Shown here: positions 1-7,506 of the stretch, in pieces
How the letters are laid out: each line of letters begins with the position of its first letter
How positions within the stretch are numbered: position 1 is the stretch's first letter
Origin: Clostridiales bacterium UBA8153
GTDB lineage: Bacteria; Bacillota; Sulfobacillia; UBA8153
DNA: 12,271 nucleotides
NCBI GenBank assembly: GCA_003449495.1
Contig: DMHJ01000216.1
Location: 1 to 12,271 of the forward strand
Reading direction: 5' to 3'
Program-made: the position numbers and the translations under genes
Notes under the pieces: generated by a model
What the model was told of the DNA's origin: nothing
Database searches by the model: none
What the model saw: only the letters and a program-made list of their open reading frames with translations

Positions 1-39
1 GAGGGCGGGGAGGGCGTAACCGTGGTGGAACTGCACTAG
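1..39 (+). CDS. Possible C-terminal tail of an upstream gene (partial)
   Basis: Frame 1 is open from the window edge and ends at a TAG at 37-39, reading EGGEGVTVVELH. The next base begins the stop codon of the minus-strand penicillin-binding protein, so a gene here would converge with it with no spacer. Twelve residues cannot identify a family, and an open frame this short is expected by chance in GC-rich DNA. Confidence 0.25.
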   Translation, partial: EGGEGVTVVELH

Positions 40-2274
40 CTACCCCCCGCCCGGGCGCGGGCCGCCCGGCAGGTGGTACGGGCAGACCTGGGTGGGGACC
101 TCCTGGGGGGCATCTTGTGGCCGTATCCCGTCAGGTCTCTCGAAATAGGGCTCGGGCCGCCGGATGAAAGTCCGCACCACCGTGGCCGGGCAGTAGGGGC
201 CGGCCAAGTATTGCGGGTGTTCCCGGCATACCCGGGCCGCTACGTGCACCTGGCACGGCTCGGATGGGGCCCGGTCCCGCAGGAAGACCTCGGTGGTGCG
301 ATGGGCCGGTGGGCAGAGCGGGCCGGGAAGCCGTCCGGACTTGGTACAGATCTCTACCTGTACGAGTTGATCGCCGCGTAGACCGGGGAAATCCCGCACC
401 GGTAGCCCCTCGTGGGCAACGCGCATCATATCCGCCCAGATGCGGGCCGGATGACTGCCGCCCGTCACCCGGCCGTCCCTCATGGTGAAGTCCCGGTCGT
501 ATCCCATCCATACCGCTCCGAGCAAGTCGGCGGTATACCCGAAAAACCAGGCGTCGGAGTAATCGTCGGTGGTGCCCGTCTTGCCCGCCGCCGGCCGGCC
601 GATGGCGGCGGACCTGCCGGTGCCCCGGGTGATGACCGTGCGCAGCATGTGGGTGCTCATGAAGGAAGTGGCTTCGCTCAACACGATGCGCGGGCGCGGC
701 ATCGCTTCGTAGAGCACGTTGCCGTCGGCGTCCACCACGCGTAGTACGGCTACCGGATCCACTTGGATCCCCCGGTTGGCCAGGACGGCATAGGCCATGG
801 CCATCTCCATCAGGCTCACGCCGTGGGTAAGACCGCCTAGGGCCATGGGGGCCAGCGCCAGGTCGGTGAGGCCCGCGGCGGTGGTCTCGCTCACCAAGGT
901 GGTGATGCCCAGCTGCCGCAAGTAGTTCATGGACACCTGGGGGCCCAGGCGGGACACCAGTTTGACGGCGGGCACGTTGAGGGACCGGTCCAGGGCCTCG
1001 CGCAACGTGACCAGCCCGGAGAACACCGGCACTGCTCCTTCCCGGTAGTAGTTTACCGGCTCGAAAGGCGGCGCGGGCGGTAGCTGCGGGAACGACACGG
1101 GAGCGTCGTCAATGACGTTGCCCGGCGAATAACCCCGGTCCAGGGCGGGGACGTAGACGGAAAGGGGCTTGATGGCCGAACCCGGCTGGCGCAGGGAGAA
1201 CACCCGGTTAAGGCCCAGGCGAGTTTCGTGAACCCGGCCGCCCATCATGGCCCGGATGTGACCGGTGGCCGGGTCGATGATCAGTGCCGCGGCCTGGACC
1301 CCATCCGGCTGCATACGCAGTCCATCGAGGTTCCGTCTGAGGGCACTTTCCATGGCCAGCTGCATGCGGGGGTCGAGGGTGGTGTGCACCTCCAGCCCCC
1401 GGGTGTATACCGTCTCCGCGCCGAAGCGGCGCAGCAGTACCTCGAGGACGTGGTCCAGGAAGAACGGGGCCGCGTGCACCCGGCCCTGGGGGCGCGGCTG
1501 GATCACCAGCTCGGTGGCGCCAGCTTCCTCCCGCTGCCCGGCGGTGATGAAACCGTGGCGGTACATTTTCTCCAGGACGTTCCGCTGGCGCGCCAGCATA
1601 TCCCCGGACACCGCGTTGAGCGGCGGCCGCCAGGGGAGGGCGGCCAACAGCGCCGCCTCGGCCAGGTTCACCTCGGAGATGTCTTTGCGGAAGTAGGCAT
1701 GGGCGGCGGCCTGGACACCGTAGGCGCCCCGGCCGAAGTTGATCTGGTTGAGGTACAGCTCCAGGATCTCGTCCTTGGTGTACGTCCGCTCCATCTGGAT
1801 GGCTAAGATGGCTTCCTGGATCTTACGGGTGTAGGTCCGCTCCATGGTGAGGAAGGCGTTCCTGGCCAGCTGCTGGGTGATGGTGCTGGCGCCCTGGAAG
1901 CCCTGTCCGGTCAGGTTCACGTACACGGCGCGGAGGATGCCCCTAAGATCCACCCCGAAGTGGGAGTAGAAGCGGTGGTCCTCCATGGCGATAAAGGCAT
2001 GGCGTACGTGGAGGGGCACCTGGCTTAACCTGACGGGCATACGGTGCTCCTGGGCGTGGAGCTCTGCCAGGATGCTCCCGTCCCGCGCGTAGACCGTCGA
2101 GGTCAGGCTGGGCCTGGGTTCAATGGCCTCCAGAGGAGGCAGCCCGGCTACGGCCCGGCTGACGTAGGCGGTCGCCGCGGCGACCCCACCCAACCCTACC
2201 AGGAGGGTGAGGACGACCAGGGCGCGGAGCCACCGGAACTTGCGTACCGGTTGCTTGGGACGGGCTCGCGTCAA
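40..2274 (-). CDS. Bifunctional penicillin-binding protein, PBP1A family (transglycosylase/transpeptidase)
   Basis: Class A PBP that polymerises lipid II into glycan strands and cross-links the peptides outside the membrane. Residues 1-12 are basic, and a single hydrophobic anchor follows at about 15-37. The GT51 transglycosylase domain spans about 60-225, with EDHRFYSHFG (catalytic Glu98), GASTITQQLARN at 128-139 and a second-glutamate-type segment after KIQEAILA. The transpeptidase domain shows all three penicilloyl-serine motifs: SAIK (Ser366, Lys369), SLN (431-433) and KTG (565-567). The C-terminal tail has cysteines at 643, 654, 674, 683, 695 and 731, in the repeated C-x-x-SG-x-L...C...C-x-x-H layout common in clostridial PBP1A proteins. 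Full length at 744 residues. The TTG start is chosen because GGAGGT lies 7 bases upstream. It is transcribed from its own promoter and diverges from the yunB relic. Confidence 0.95.
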   Translation of the reverse strand: MTRARPKQPVRKFRWLRALVVLTLLVGLGGVAAATAYVSRAVAGLPPLEAIEPRPSLTSTVYARDGSILAELHAQEHRMPVRLSQVPLHVRHAFIAMEDHRFYSHFGVDLRGILRAVYVNLTGQGFQGASTITQQLARNAFLTMERTYTRKIQEAILAIQMERTYTKDEILELYLNQINFGRGAYGVQAAAHAYFRKDISEVNLAEAALLAALPWRPPLNAVSGDMLARQRNVLEKMYRHGFITAGQREEAGATELVIQPRPQGRVHAAPFFLDHVLEVLLRRFGAETVYTRGLEVHTTLDPRMQLAMESALRRNLDGLRMQPDGVQAAALIIDPATGHIRAMMGGRVHETRLGLNRVFSLRQPGSAIKPLSVYVPALDRGYSPGNVIDDAPVSFPQLPPAPPFEPVNYYREGAVPVFSGLVTLREALDRSLNVPAVKLVSRLGPQVSMNYLRQLGITTLVSETTAAGLTDLALAPMALGGLTHGVSLMEMAMAYAVLANRGIQVDPVAVLRVVDADGNVLYEAMPRPRIVLSEATSFMSTHMLRTVITRGTGRSAAIGRPAAGKTGTTDDYSDAWFFGYTADLLGAVWMGYDRDFTMRDGRVTGGSHPARIWADMMRVAHEGLPVRDFPGLRGDQLVQVEICTKSGRLPGPLCPPAHRTTEVFLRDRAPSEPCQVHVAARVCREHPQYLAGPYCPATVVRTFIRRPEPYFERPDGIRPQDAPQEVPTQVCPYHLPGGPRPGGG

Positions 2275-2281
2275 GTTGGAT

Positions 2282-2287
2282 ACCTCC
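2282..2287 (-). promoter_or_regulatory. Shine-Dalgarno of the PBP1A gene (decides a TTG start)
   Basis: Read on the minus strand this is GGAGGT, seven bases before the TTG at 2274-2272. No ATG or GTG is equally well placed, so it supports initiation at TTG and includes the basic N-terminus before the membrane anchor. Confidence 0.75.
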
Positions 2288-2308
2288 GGGTTTGGGCCAT
2301 CTGGTTAG

Positions 2309-2333
2309 ATTATAGCACCGTATGCTCCCATAC
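2309..2333 (-). promoter_or_regulatory. Extended -10 promoter of the PBP1A gene with an inverted repeat in the spacer
   Basis: On the minus strand 2317-2309 reads TGC TATAAT, a perfect -10 hexamer with the extended TG dinucleotide. No good -35 is visible at 17 or 18 bases, as expected of extended -10 promoters. Transcription would begin near 2302, giving a leader of roughly 28 bases that contains the SD. The spacer holds a perfect inverted repeat, GTATG-4-CATAC, at 2320-2333, which could be an operator. The regulatory reading is inference. Confidence 0.6.
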
Positions 2334-2424
2334 ACCATAGCCTTACTGTGCCAGTGTTATGACGGTTCTGCCCGCAGAAGGGTTCCCATCCCGGCCCAAG
2401 GCCCCGGCGGCTCCGGTAGAGACG

Positions 2425-3038
2425 GTGATGGACCGCCCGGCGCCGCGGGGGCGGCAGGTCCGCCGGTATCGCCTCCCGGTAATACGGGCGGCCTGGGCCG
2501 GGGCCTGGAGCCGGCACTGGTGCCCACCCTGGTGGAACTGGGCCAGGTGCAGGTGAATGTGGTGGCCAACGAGCTCATCACCCGGACCATCACCGCGGAG
2601 GTCGTGGGTACGGTCCGCTACCGGGACCTGATCCACTTCGAGACCGACCCCCAGGGGGACATCATGTACCTGCAGGCCAACACCGTGCAAGTGAGCCGCA
2701 TCGAAATGGCCGCGCTCTCCTTTCTACAGGAGAGCATCCGCCAGTTGCAGGCCTATCCCTTGGCGATCCCCCTGGGGCAGCTGACCGGCAGCCGGCCGGC
2801 TTGGGGCCGCGCATTTCCGTCGGCGGGCATCCCCATGCCGAGGTGAGGACCCGGGTGCGGGACGATTTGGTGGCCGTGGGCAGCAACCAGACCTGCCGCA
2901 ACCTCCTGCTTTCATCGGTGATCATCCAAGGCCGGGTGCCGCCACCTACGTCCACATCCACAGGTAGAGGTAACGGCTCAGCCCTTCCCGGCAGGAACCG
3001 GTAGGGCGTTCCTTCTGGCCCCCTCGGGGCTGGGGTGA
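2425..3038 (+). pseudogene. yunB: Decayed yunB-type sporulation gene (multiple frameshifts)
   Basis: YunB is a sporulation protein of endospore-forming Bacillota, made under SigE. The family pattern can be followed across three frames of this strand in at least four pieces. A basic N-terminus (MDRPAPRGRQVRRYRLPV, from GTG 2425 or ATG 2428) lies in one frame. From about 2505 a second frame carries LEPALVPTLVELGQVQVN, then YRDLIHFETDPQGDIMYLQ, a run ending VSRIEMAALSFLQESI, and AIPLGQLTGSR. At about 2790-2801 the frame changes again to LGPRISVGGHPHAEVRTRV and VAVGSNQTCRNLLL, close to the family's SNQTRH segment. Past about 2940 a third frame gives QVEVTAQPFPAGTG and a TGA at 3036-3038. At least three frame changes are needed, so no full protein can be made. 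The gene diverges from the PBP1A gene. Family assignment is from remembered motifs; the breaks are direct observation. Confidence 0.7.
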
Positions 3039-3136
3039 GCGATGGGCCCAAGCTTTGGCGACAACCCGGGGGAGGTAGCCCCCTGGCGCCAGGCGTGGAG
3101 AGACGTCCGAGCAGGCACCCGAAGCGGGATTGCTTC

Positions 3137-3433
3137 TTAGGGCAGGTGACCGGAGCCACCTCCGCCAACGCCCGGGTGGAGCGCAAGACCCAACCGGGGT
3201 GAGACGGAGTCGGTGGCAGCGGGATCAGCCCGCGCTGGTCGCGCTTGCGCAACCGGGAACGGCAGGCCATGTCTTTCGCGGCTGGCTGCTGGCGGCTCGC
3301 CCATCCCAGGGGCGGCACAGTTCCTGGGGGAGCCGGGTGCGGCCCTAATCCCGGTGGCGTACGAGCAACTGCCGGATGAGGTCGATATCCGCCGGGGTGA
3401 CCAGGCTCCCGGGATGATTAGCTCCCCGTTCAT
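3137..3433 (-). pseudogene. Decayed, truncated DUF4338 (DruA-like) gene
   Basis: Three pieces on the minus strand together resemble the N-terminal part of DUF4338/DruA proteins. From ATG 3433: MNGELIIPG, then a frame change to SLVTPADIDLIRQLLVRHRD, an in-frame TAG where the family usually has another residue, and GRTRLPQELCRPWDGRAASS. After a further frame change comes KDMACRSRLRKRDQRGLIPLPP, read from about 3250 to 3200. The order (T-x-x-D-I-x-x-IR, then R-x-x-L-x-x-ELC, then W, then KDMACR, then RGLI-LP) matches the family. Similarity fades after LAEVAPVT, so about two thirds of a normal protein is missing. DUF4338 proteins occur in transposon-like loci, and DruA in Druantia defence systems. 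No other Druantia gene is visible here, so a mobile-element relic is the more likely source. No SD is seen. Confidence 0.6.
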
Positions 3434-3662
3434 GCCGCAAGGATAACATGAACAGCGCGATGAGTTCATCCCCCATTGCGGCCCCTTGGGGCATCCATGG
3501 GGATTTGCTGGACGTTTCTTGTACGTCTTGCAGTCAGATACGGCGGTAGGCTGAACAGTTACAGGTAGGGCATCTCCGGCAGGGAAGCGGCACTGCCGGG
3601 CGAACTATATGTCCGACCCGGCGGTTATCCCCGGCGGACAACATAGAGCAGGAGAGTGGGAC
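3434..3662. other. Short intergenic region before nadE
   Basis: No gene is visible. It contains two small dyads, GCCCC-TT-GGGGC at 3481-3492 and GACGT-7-ACGTC at 3511-3527, and a 13-base string GGCTGAACAGTTA at 3549-3561 that recurs at 7021-7033. No convincing -35/-10 pair for nadE was found. Confidence 0.4.
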
Positions 3663-4424
3663 ATGTCGAGATTCGACCCGGGGGCAACTGCCCTCTCTCT
3701 TGGAAACTGGGTGGCCGGCCAGGTGTCCCAGGCCGGTGTCCGGGGCGCCATGATCAACGTCAGCGGGGGACTGGATTCGGCGGTGGTAGTTGCCCTGTGC
3801 GCCCGCGCCCTGCCGGGCCGGACGGCCGGGTTGGTGCTTCCCTGCTACAGCCATCCGGAGGACGTAGCAGACGCCCGGGAGGTGGCCGCCTGTTTTGGGA
3901 TTCCCCTCGAGCTCATCGACCTCGGCCCGGTGTACGACCTGCTGACCGGAGCGTGCCACCGGAGCTTCACCCGGTTCACCGGGGAGGCTACCCCCCCACC
4001 GGCGGGAGTCACCGCCAATGTCAAGGCGCGGTTACGCATGGTAACCCTCTATTACTTCGCCAACCGCTTCAACTACCTGGCGGTGGGTACCGGCAACCAG
4101 TCGGAAATCACCGTCGGCTACTTCACTAAGTACGGGGACGGCGGGGTGGACATCCAGCCCATCGGCGGTCTGGTCAAGGAAGAGGTGCGGATGCTGGCCC
4201 GTCATCTCGGGGTGCCCCAGGGTATCATCGACAAGCCGCCGTCGGCCGGCCTCTGGCCGGGCCAGACCGATGAGGGAGAGCTGGGGCTCACCTACGCCGA
4301 ACTGGACACGTACATCAGGAGCGGGGAGGCGCCGGCAGAGGTGAAGTTGCGCATCGAGAACCTAAAGGCTCGGAGCGCCCACAAGCGGGCGGTCCCGCCC
4401 GTGCCGGCGTGGAGGCGGGAATAG
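3663..4424 (+). CDS. nadE: NAD(+) synthetase, ammonia-dependent
   Basis: Catalyses the last step of NAD synthesis in the cytosol: deamido-NAD is adenylylated with ATP and then amidated using ammonia. At 253 residues it is the short form, without the N-terminal nitrilase-like glutaminase domain, so it should use free ammonia. Visible motifs are the N-type ATP pyrophosphatase P-loop SGGLDSA at 34-40, GTGNQSEITVGYFTKYGDGG at 142-161, the PIGGLVKEEVR segment at 166-176, and the C-terminal KPPSAGLWPGQTDEGELG at 191-208, all typical of NadE. The ATG at 3663 is preferred over one 54 bases upstream because AGGAG (3650-3654) stands 8 bases before it and the protein then starts at the usual family position. 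It ends 23 bases before yebC and is probably cotranscribed with it. Confidence 0.95.
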   Translation: MSRFDPGATALSLGNWVAGQVSQAGVRGAMINVSGGLDSAVVVALCARALPGRTAGLVLPCYSHPEDVADAREVAACFGIPLELIDLGPVYDLLTGACHRSFTRFTGEATPPPAGVTANVKARLRMVTLYYFANRFNYLAVGTGNQSEITVGYFTKYGDGGVDIQPIGGLVKEEVRMLARHLGVPQGIIDKPPSAGLWPGQTDEGELGLTYAELDTYIRSGEAPAEVKLRIENLKARSAHKRAVPPVPAWRRE

Positions 4425-4447
4425 CGTCATCATCGGAGGGAACTGAC

Positions 4448-5179
4448 ATGGCGGGCCACTCCAAATGGGCCAACATCAAACGCCGCAAGGCCAAAGTGGA
4501 TGCCCAGAAGGGCAACCTGTTCTCCAAACTGCTGCGGGAGGTCATGGTGGCCGCCCGGCAGGGCGGCGGCAATCCCGAGGCAAATTTCCGGCTCAAGCTG
4601 GCCATGCAGAAGGCTCGGGACGGCAATGTGCCCGGTGACGGCATCGCCCGGGCCATCCGCAAGGGCACCGGGGAGGGCGAGGGTGCCGGTATCGACGAGG
4701 TGACCTACGAGGCGTACGGGCCGGGCGGGGCGGCCATCCTCGTCGAGGCCTTTACGGACAACCGCAACCGTACCGCTGGCGAGCTCCGCTACCTGCTGAC
4801 CCGGCACGGTGGCAGCATGGTCGAAGCCGGGTCGGTAAGCTGGATGTTCAAGCGGCGGGGTTTCTTGCAGGTAGACAGGAAGAAATACCCGTTGAGCGAA
4901 GACGCCATGCTCGCGCTGGTGCTGGAATCCGGCGCCGAAGACATGGAGACAGACGAAGAGTCATTCACCGTCCTCACTGCTCCGGACGGACTAGTGGCGG
5001 TGGAGCACAGTCTGGAGCGCGGGGGACTCCGCGCGGAGACCTCGGAAATCGCCATGGTACCGGTGACCTACTTGCAGGTGACCGGGGAGCCGGCCGCCAT
5101 CCTTCTGAGGCTGCTGGAAGTCCTGGACGGACACGACGACGTGCAGAAGGTGCACTGTAACGTGATGCTGCAGCCATGA
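4448..5179 (+). CDS. yebC: YebC/PmpR family protein (TACO1-like)
   Basis: Member of the widely conserved YebC/PmpR/TACO1 family. Some members were described as DNA-binding transcriptional regulators; more recent work links the family to translation, relieving ribosome stalls at proline-rich stretches. The hallmark N-terminus MAGHSKWANIKRRKAKVDAQ is complete, followed by GNLFSKLLREVMVAARQGG, then NVPGDGIARAIRKGTG and, mid-protein, YEAYGPGGAAILVEA and the DNRNRTAGELRYLLTRHGG region. The total of 243 residues is normal. The ATG at 4448 has GGAGGG 7 bases upstream and gives the canonical start. In many Bacillota yebC precedes ruvC; here no ruvC follows. The next 267 bases hold no clear gene, and the radical SAM gene then converges on it. 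Confidence 0.95.
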   Translation: MAGHSKWANIKRRKAKVDAQKGNLFSKLLREVMVAARQGGGNPEANFRLKLAMQKARDGNVPGDGIARAIRKGTGEGEGAGIDEVTYEAYGPGGAAILVEAFTDNRNRTAGELRYLLTRHGGSMVEAGSVSWMFKRRGFLQVDRKKYPLSEDAMLALVLESGAEDMETDEESFTVLTAPDGLVAVEHSLERGGLRAETSEIAMVPVTYLQVTGEPAAILLRLLEVLDGHDDVQKVHCNVMLQP

Positions 5180-5446
5180 CCATAGCTGGTCCGGCGGTGC
5201 AGAATGCGGCCGCCGGTAGCGGGGCGGGGTTGCAGCAGCAGCGAGCCGCCGGGTCGGAGTGACGGATTGGCACCGGCGCGGTTTGTACTACCCACCAGAC
5301 CCTGGTGAGCCAAGTACTGACCATGGCTCTCTCCGTGCGACGGCCTGCCACTCCAGCCTTGGGGATCACCATTTCACGGGGGGCGCCAACCACGCTCCCA
5401 TCCACCTCGACCCGGTAGTTGCCCACCGCCTCCTGCCTGTGCTGGT

Positions 5447-6940
5447 CTAGGCCGACACTCTTCCCACCACCCGGTCACGCAGCCTTAGGTACAGGCCCGG
5501 AAAGTGCCGCATCAAGAACCGCTTCAGGCCCACCCCGGTAAAGATGGCGACGTCCGCCGCCAGCGCCAGGCACCGACGGGGCAACAGAGGCGAACATAAT
5601 ACCGCCTCGAGAGCATGCCGGACGGTCCGGTGTGCCGGAACGGGTAGCCGGTACAGGAGCTGGTACACTCCCACCAGCGACTTGAAGTACCGGTGCATGA
5701 ACCACACCTGGGCCGGGCTGTATCCCGGCTGTCTGAGCGGCATATCGGACCGGTAGTCCGAAGCGTCCAGCCACCCGCGCTCCCGGGTCAGCCGGTGCAA
5801 GTCCGTCCCCGGGTAGGGGTAGAAGATGCTCACCACCAGCCGCCGGGGCTTGAGCCGGGCGTTGAGTTCGATGGTGGAAAGCGTGGCCCTCACCGTCTCG
5901 CCGGGTAAGTTGATCATGTTGTAGGCCAGTGTGGAGATGCCCAGCTCCCGGCAGGTGGCAAAGGCCTGCACGAGTTGTTCCTCTGTGATGGGCCGCTGGA
6001 GCACCGTCTTGCGCAGCTCCTCGTCGCCGGTCTCCACCCCCATGTGTACCAGATAGCACCCGGCCTGCTTGAGGGCAGAAACCACCTCACGGTCGACCAG
6101 GTTGGCCCGCAGGCGGCAACTGAAGGGGAGTCCCACCTCTTTCCGGTAGCGGTCGATGAAATCGGCGAACCACTCCCGGTTGAGGGGCAGTATGTCATCC
6201 ATGAAGTTCAAAAAGCGCAGGCCCGGGTAGCTGGCGCGCAGCTGCTCGAGGTAGGCGATGGAACGCTCCGGACTTCTGAACCGGGTGTACTTGGCCGGGT
6301 TGGGGTACACCTTGCGCAGGCCGTGGTTACAGCAGTAAGCGCAGCTGTAAGGGCAGCCCCTGGACAGAATCACCAGCGCCGTGGACAGCTGGGAAGCCGC
6401 CAGAAGGCGGTATTCGAACAGGCCGAAGTCGGGCAAGGGGAGCTCATCCAGGTCCACCAGCGGTGCTACCGGGTTCCGCACTAGTCTCCCGTTTCTCCGC
6501 GTCCACAGGCCGGGCAGTTGCGACCAGTCCTCCCCCCGCTCTAGGGCCCGGCTAAGACCGGCCATGACATACTCGCCTTCCCCGATGCACACAGCATCGA
6601 TGCCCGGCGTGTCCAGGGTCTCCTGGGGCATGAGGGTGGCATGGTATCCCCCGCAGATGGTGGGGACATCGCCGTACTGCTTGGTCCACCGGGCATACTG
6701 GCGGACGTACGGGAACACGCTGGTGCGGGCGTTAAAACCTACCAGGTCGGGCCGGTGGAAGGCCAGTTCGGCCAGGTACTCCCGTTCACGGGCCGGCCGC
6801 GTCAGGTGCATGAGGGCCACCTGGTGTCCCTGGCTCTTGAGCACGGCCGACAAGGAAGCCAGGCCCTCCGAGTAGCTGCCGTGCTGGGCGGTGCCGCCTT
6901 TGCTTTCAAGGAAATCGGGGTATATGAGAAGAACCTTCAT
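5447..6940 (-). CDS. B12-binding-type radical SAM protein, substrate unknown
   Basis: A cytosolic 4Fe-4S enzyme that should cleave S-adenosylmethionine to start radical chemistry. Residues 1-135 form a Rossmann-like cobalamin-binding-type domain (MKVLLIYPDF, a GLASLSAVLKSQGHQVAL segment, then CGGYHATLMPQETL and IGEGEYVM). The classic DxHxxG cobalamin ligand motif is absent, as in many BchE/HpnJ-like proteins. The radical SAM core starts with CPYSCAYC (Cys196, Cys200, Cys203). Later segments such as CRLRANLV, HMGVETGDEELRKTVLQRP and YNMINLPGET are typical of this class. The C-terminal 90 or so residues are basic and hydrophobic (LCSPLLPRRCLALAADVAIF) and may touch membrane or substrate. The ATG at 6940 is preceded by AGGTGAT. 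It is transcribed alone; members modify tetrapyrroles, lipids, tRNA or peptides, and this sequence does not decide among them. Confidence 0.85.
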   Translation of the reverse strand: MKVLLIYPDFLESKGGTAQHGSYSEGLASLSAVLKSQGHQVALMHLTRPAREREYLAELAFHRPDLVGFNARTSVFPYVRQYARWTKQYGDVPTICGGYHATLMPQETLDTPGIDAVCIGEGEYVMAGLSRALERGEDWSQLPGLWTRRNGRLVRNPVAPLVDLDELPLPDFGLFEYRLLAASQLSTALVILSRGCPYSCAYCCNHGLRKVYPNPAKYTRFRSPERSIAYLEQLRASYPGLRFLNFMDDILPLNREWFADFIDRYRKEVGLPFSCRLRANLVDREVVSALKQAGCYLVHMGVETGDEELRKTVLQRPITEEQLVQAFATCRELGISTLAYNMINLPGETVRATLSTIELNARLKPRRLVVSIFYPYPGTDLHRLTRERGWLDASDYRSDMPLRQPGYSPAQVWFMHRYFKSLVGVYQLLYRLPVPAHRTVRHALEAVLCSPLLPRRCLALAADVAIFTGVGLKRFLMRHFPGLYLRLRDRVVGRVSA

Positions 6941-7470
6941 GCCATCACCTGCTCGTACCTGTCTGGACGGTGGGACGGTGGGACGGGTTCCTTCCCGGAC
7001 GAAAGGGCCCTTCGGCGGCTGGCTGAACAGTTATCACCGTGGTAGGATGGTTTGCCTCTCAAGCACCCCTGTCCATTCTCTGTGAGCCGGGATAAGCCAC
7101 CCAGGCTTCCAGGATCAGGAGCACCGGCCCGGCGGAAAGAAACACCGGGGCCGAAATGATGGACACTCCGGGTGGAGCGCCACCGGGCAGGGCTCGGAAG
7201 TGTTTTTGGTGGCAATAGGTAGTCCCAGGTTAGCAATGATGAGGTGTTGCATTGCCCGGTCACGTCTCTAGTGAAGTAGTGTGAAACTGGCTGCCGTGCG
7301 GTCGCTACCAGATTCACCGGGGTCTGGGTGGGAGTCTACTGGATGCCGTTGGGACAATCCGGCCAAAGTTGTCACTTGCTGGCAAAGGTCAAACTCCTTC
7401 TAGAGAAGCCTGCGATAGCTATGAAGCAGGTCGAGCGTAAGTGTGCGCGCTTCGCGGGTGCTAGCCTTCC
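6941..7470. other. Intergenic region without a convincing gene
   Basis: Both strands hold only open frames with no SD and no recognisable family. Visible items are a tandem GGACGGTG (6965-6972, 6973-6980, partial to 6986), a palindrome AAGGGCCCTT at 7003-7012, the 13-base string GGCTGAACAGTTA at 7021-7033 shared with 3549-3561, and an inverted repeat GCAATG-11-CATTGC near 7235-7257. The last 100 bases, which include GAAGCCTGC...GAAGCAGG followed by a GC-rich dyad, faintly recall the right end of an IS200/IS605-type element, but no TnpB can be reconstructed. Confidence 0.45.
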
Positions 7471-7500
7471 TTGACATGGCGATCCGCAACGATGTACAAT
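7471..7500 (+). promoter_or_regulatory. Strong sigma-A promoter of the oxidoreductase operon
   Basis: TTGACA at 7471-7476 and TACAAT at 7495-7500 are separated by 18 bases: a consensus -35 and a one-mismatch -10. Transcription should start near 7507, leaving a leader of about 270 bases before the GTG of the CdhB-like gene. It is the best -35/-10 pair noticed in the window, which suggests high expression of the operon unless the leader or a repressor limits it. Confidence 0.7.
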
Positions 7501-7506
7501 TCTGGT

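Noticed and set aside
1228..1806. 192-codon plus-strand open frame opposite the PBP1A gene.
   Set aside because: It is antisense to conserved transglycosylase and transpeptidase motifs, has no SD and is of shadow composition, as is usual in GC-rich DNA.
3001..3300. GC-rich segment considered as a structured RNA (RNase P RNA, SRP RNA or group II intron).
   Set aside because: None of the conserved cores of those RNAs could be found, and the two decayed coding genes explain most of the segment.
4974..5426. 150-codon minus-strand open frame starting GTG 5426, just after the radical SAM stop, with a protein-like beginning (YRVEVDGSVVGAPREM).
   Set aside because: Most of it is antisense to the certain yebC gene and becomes a low-complexity shadow. 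AGGAGG is only 2 bases from the GTG. The first 40 codons could be a remnant, but I recognise no family.
6937..7317. 126-codon minus-strand open frame upstream of the radical SAM gene.
   Set aside because: No SD, no recognisable motif, and it would overlap the start of the radical SAM gene.
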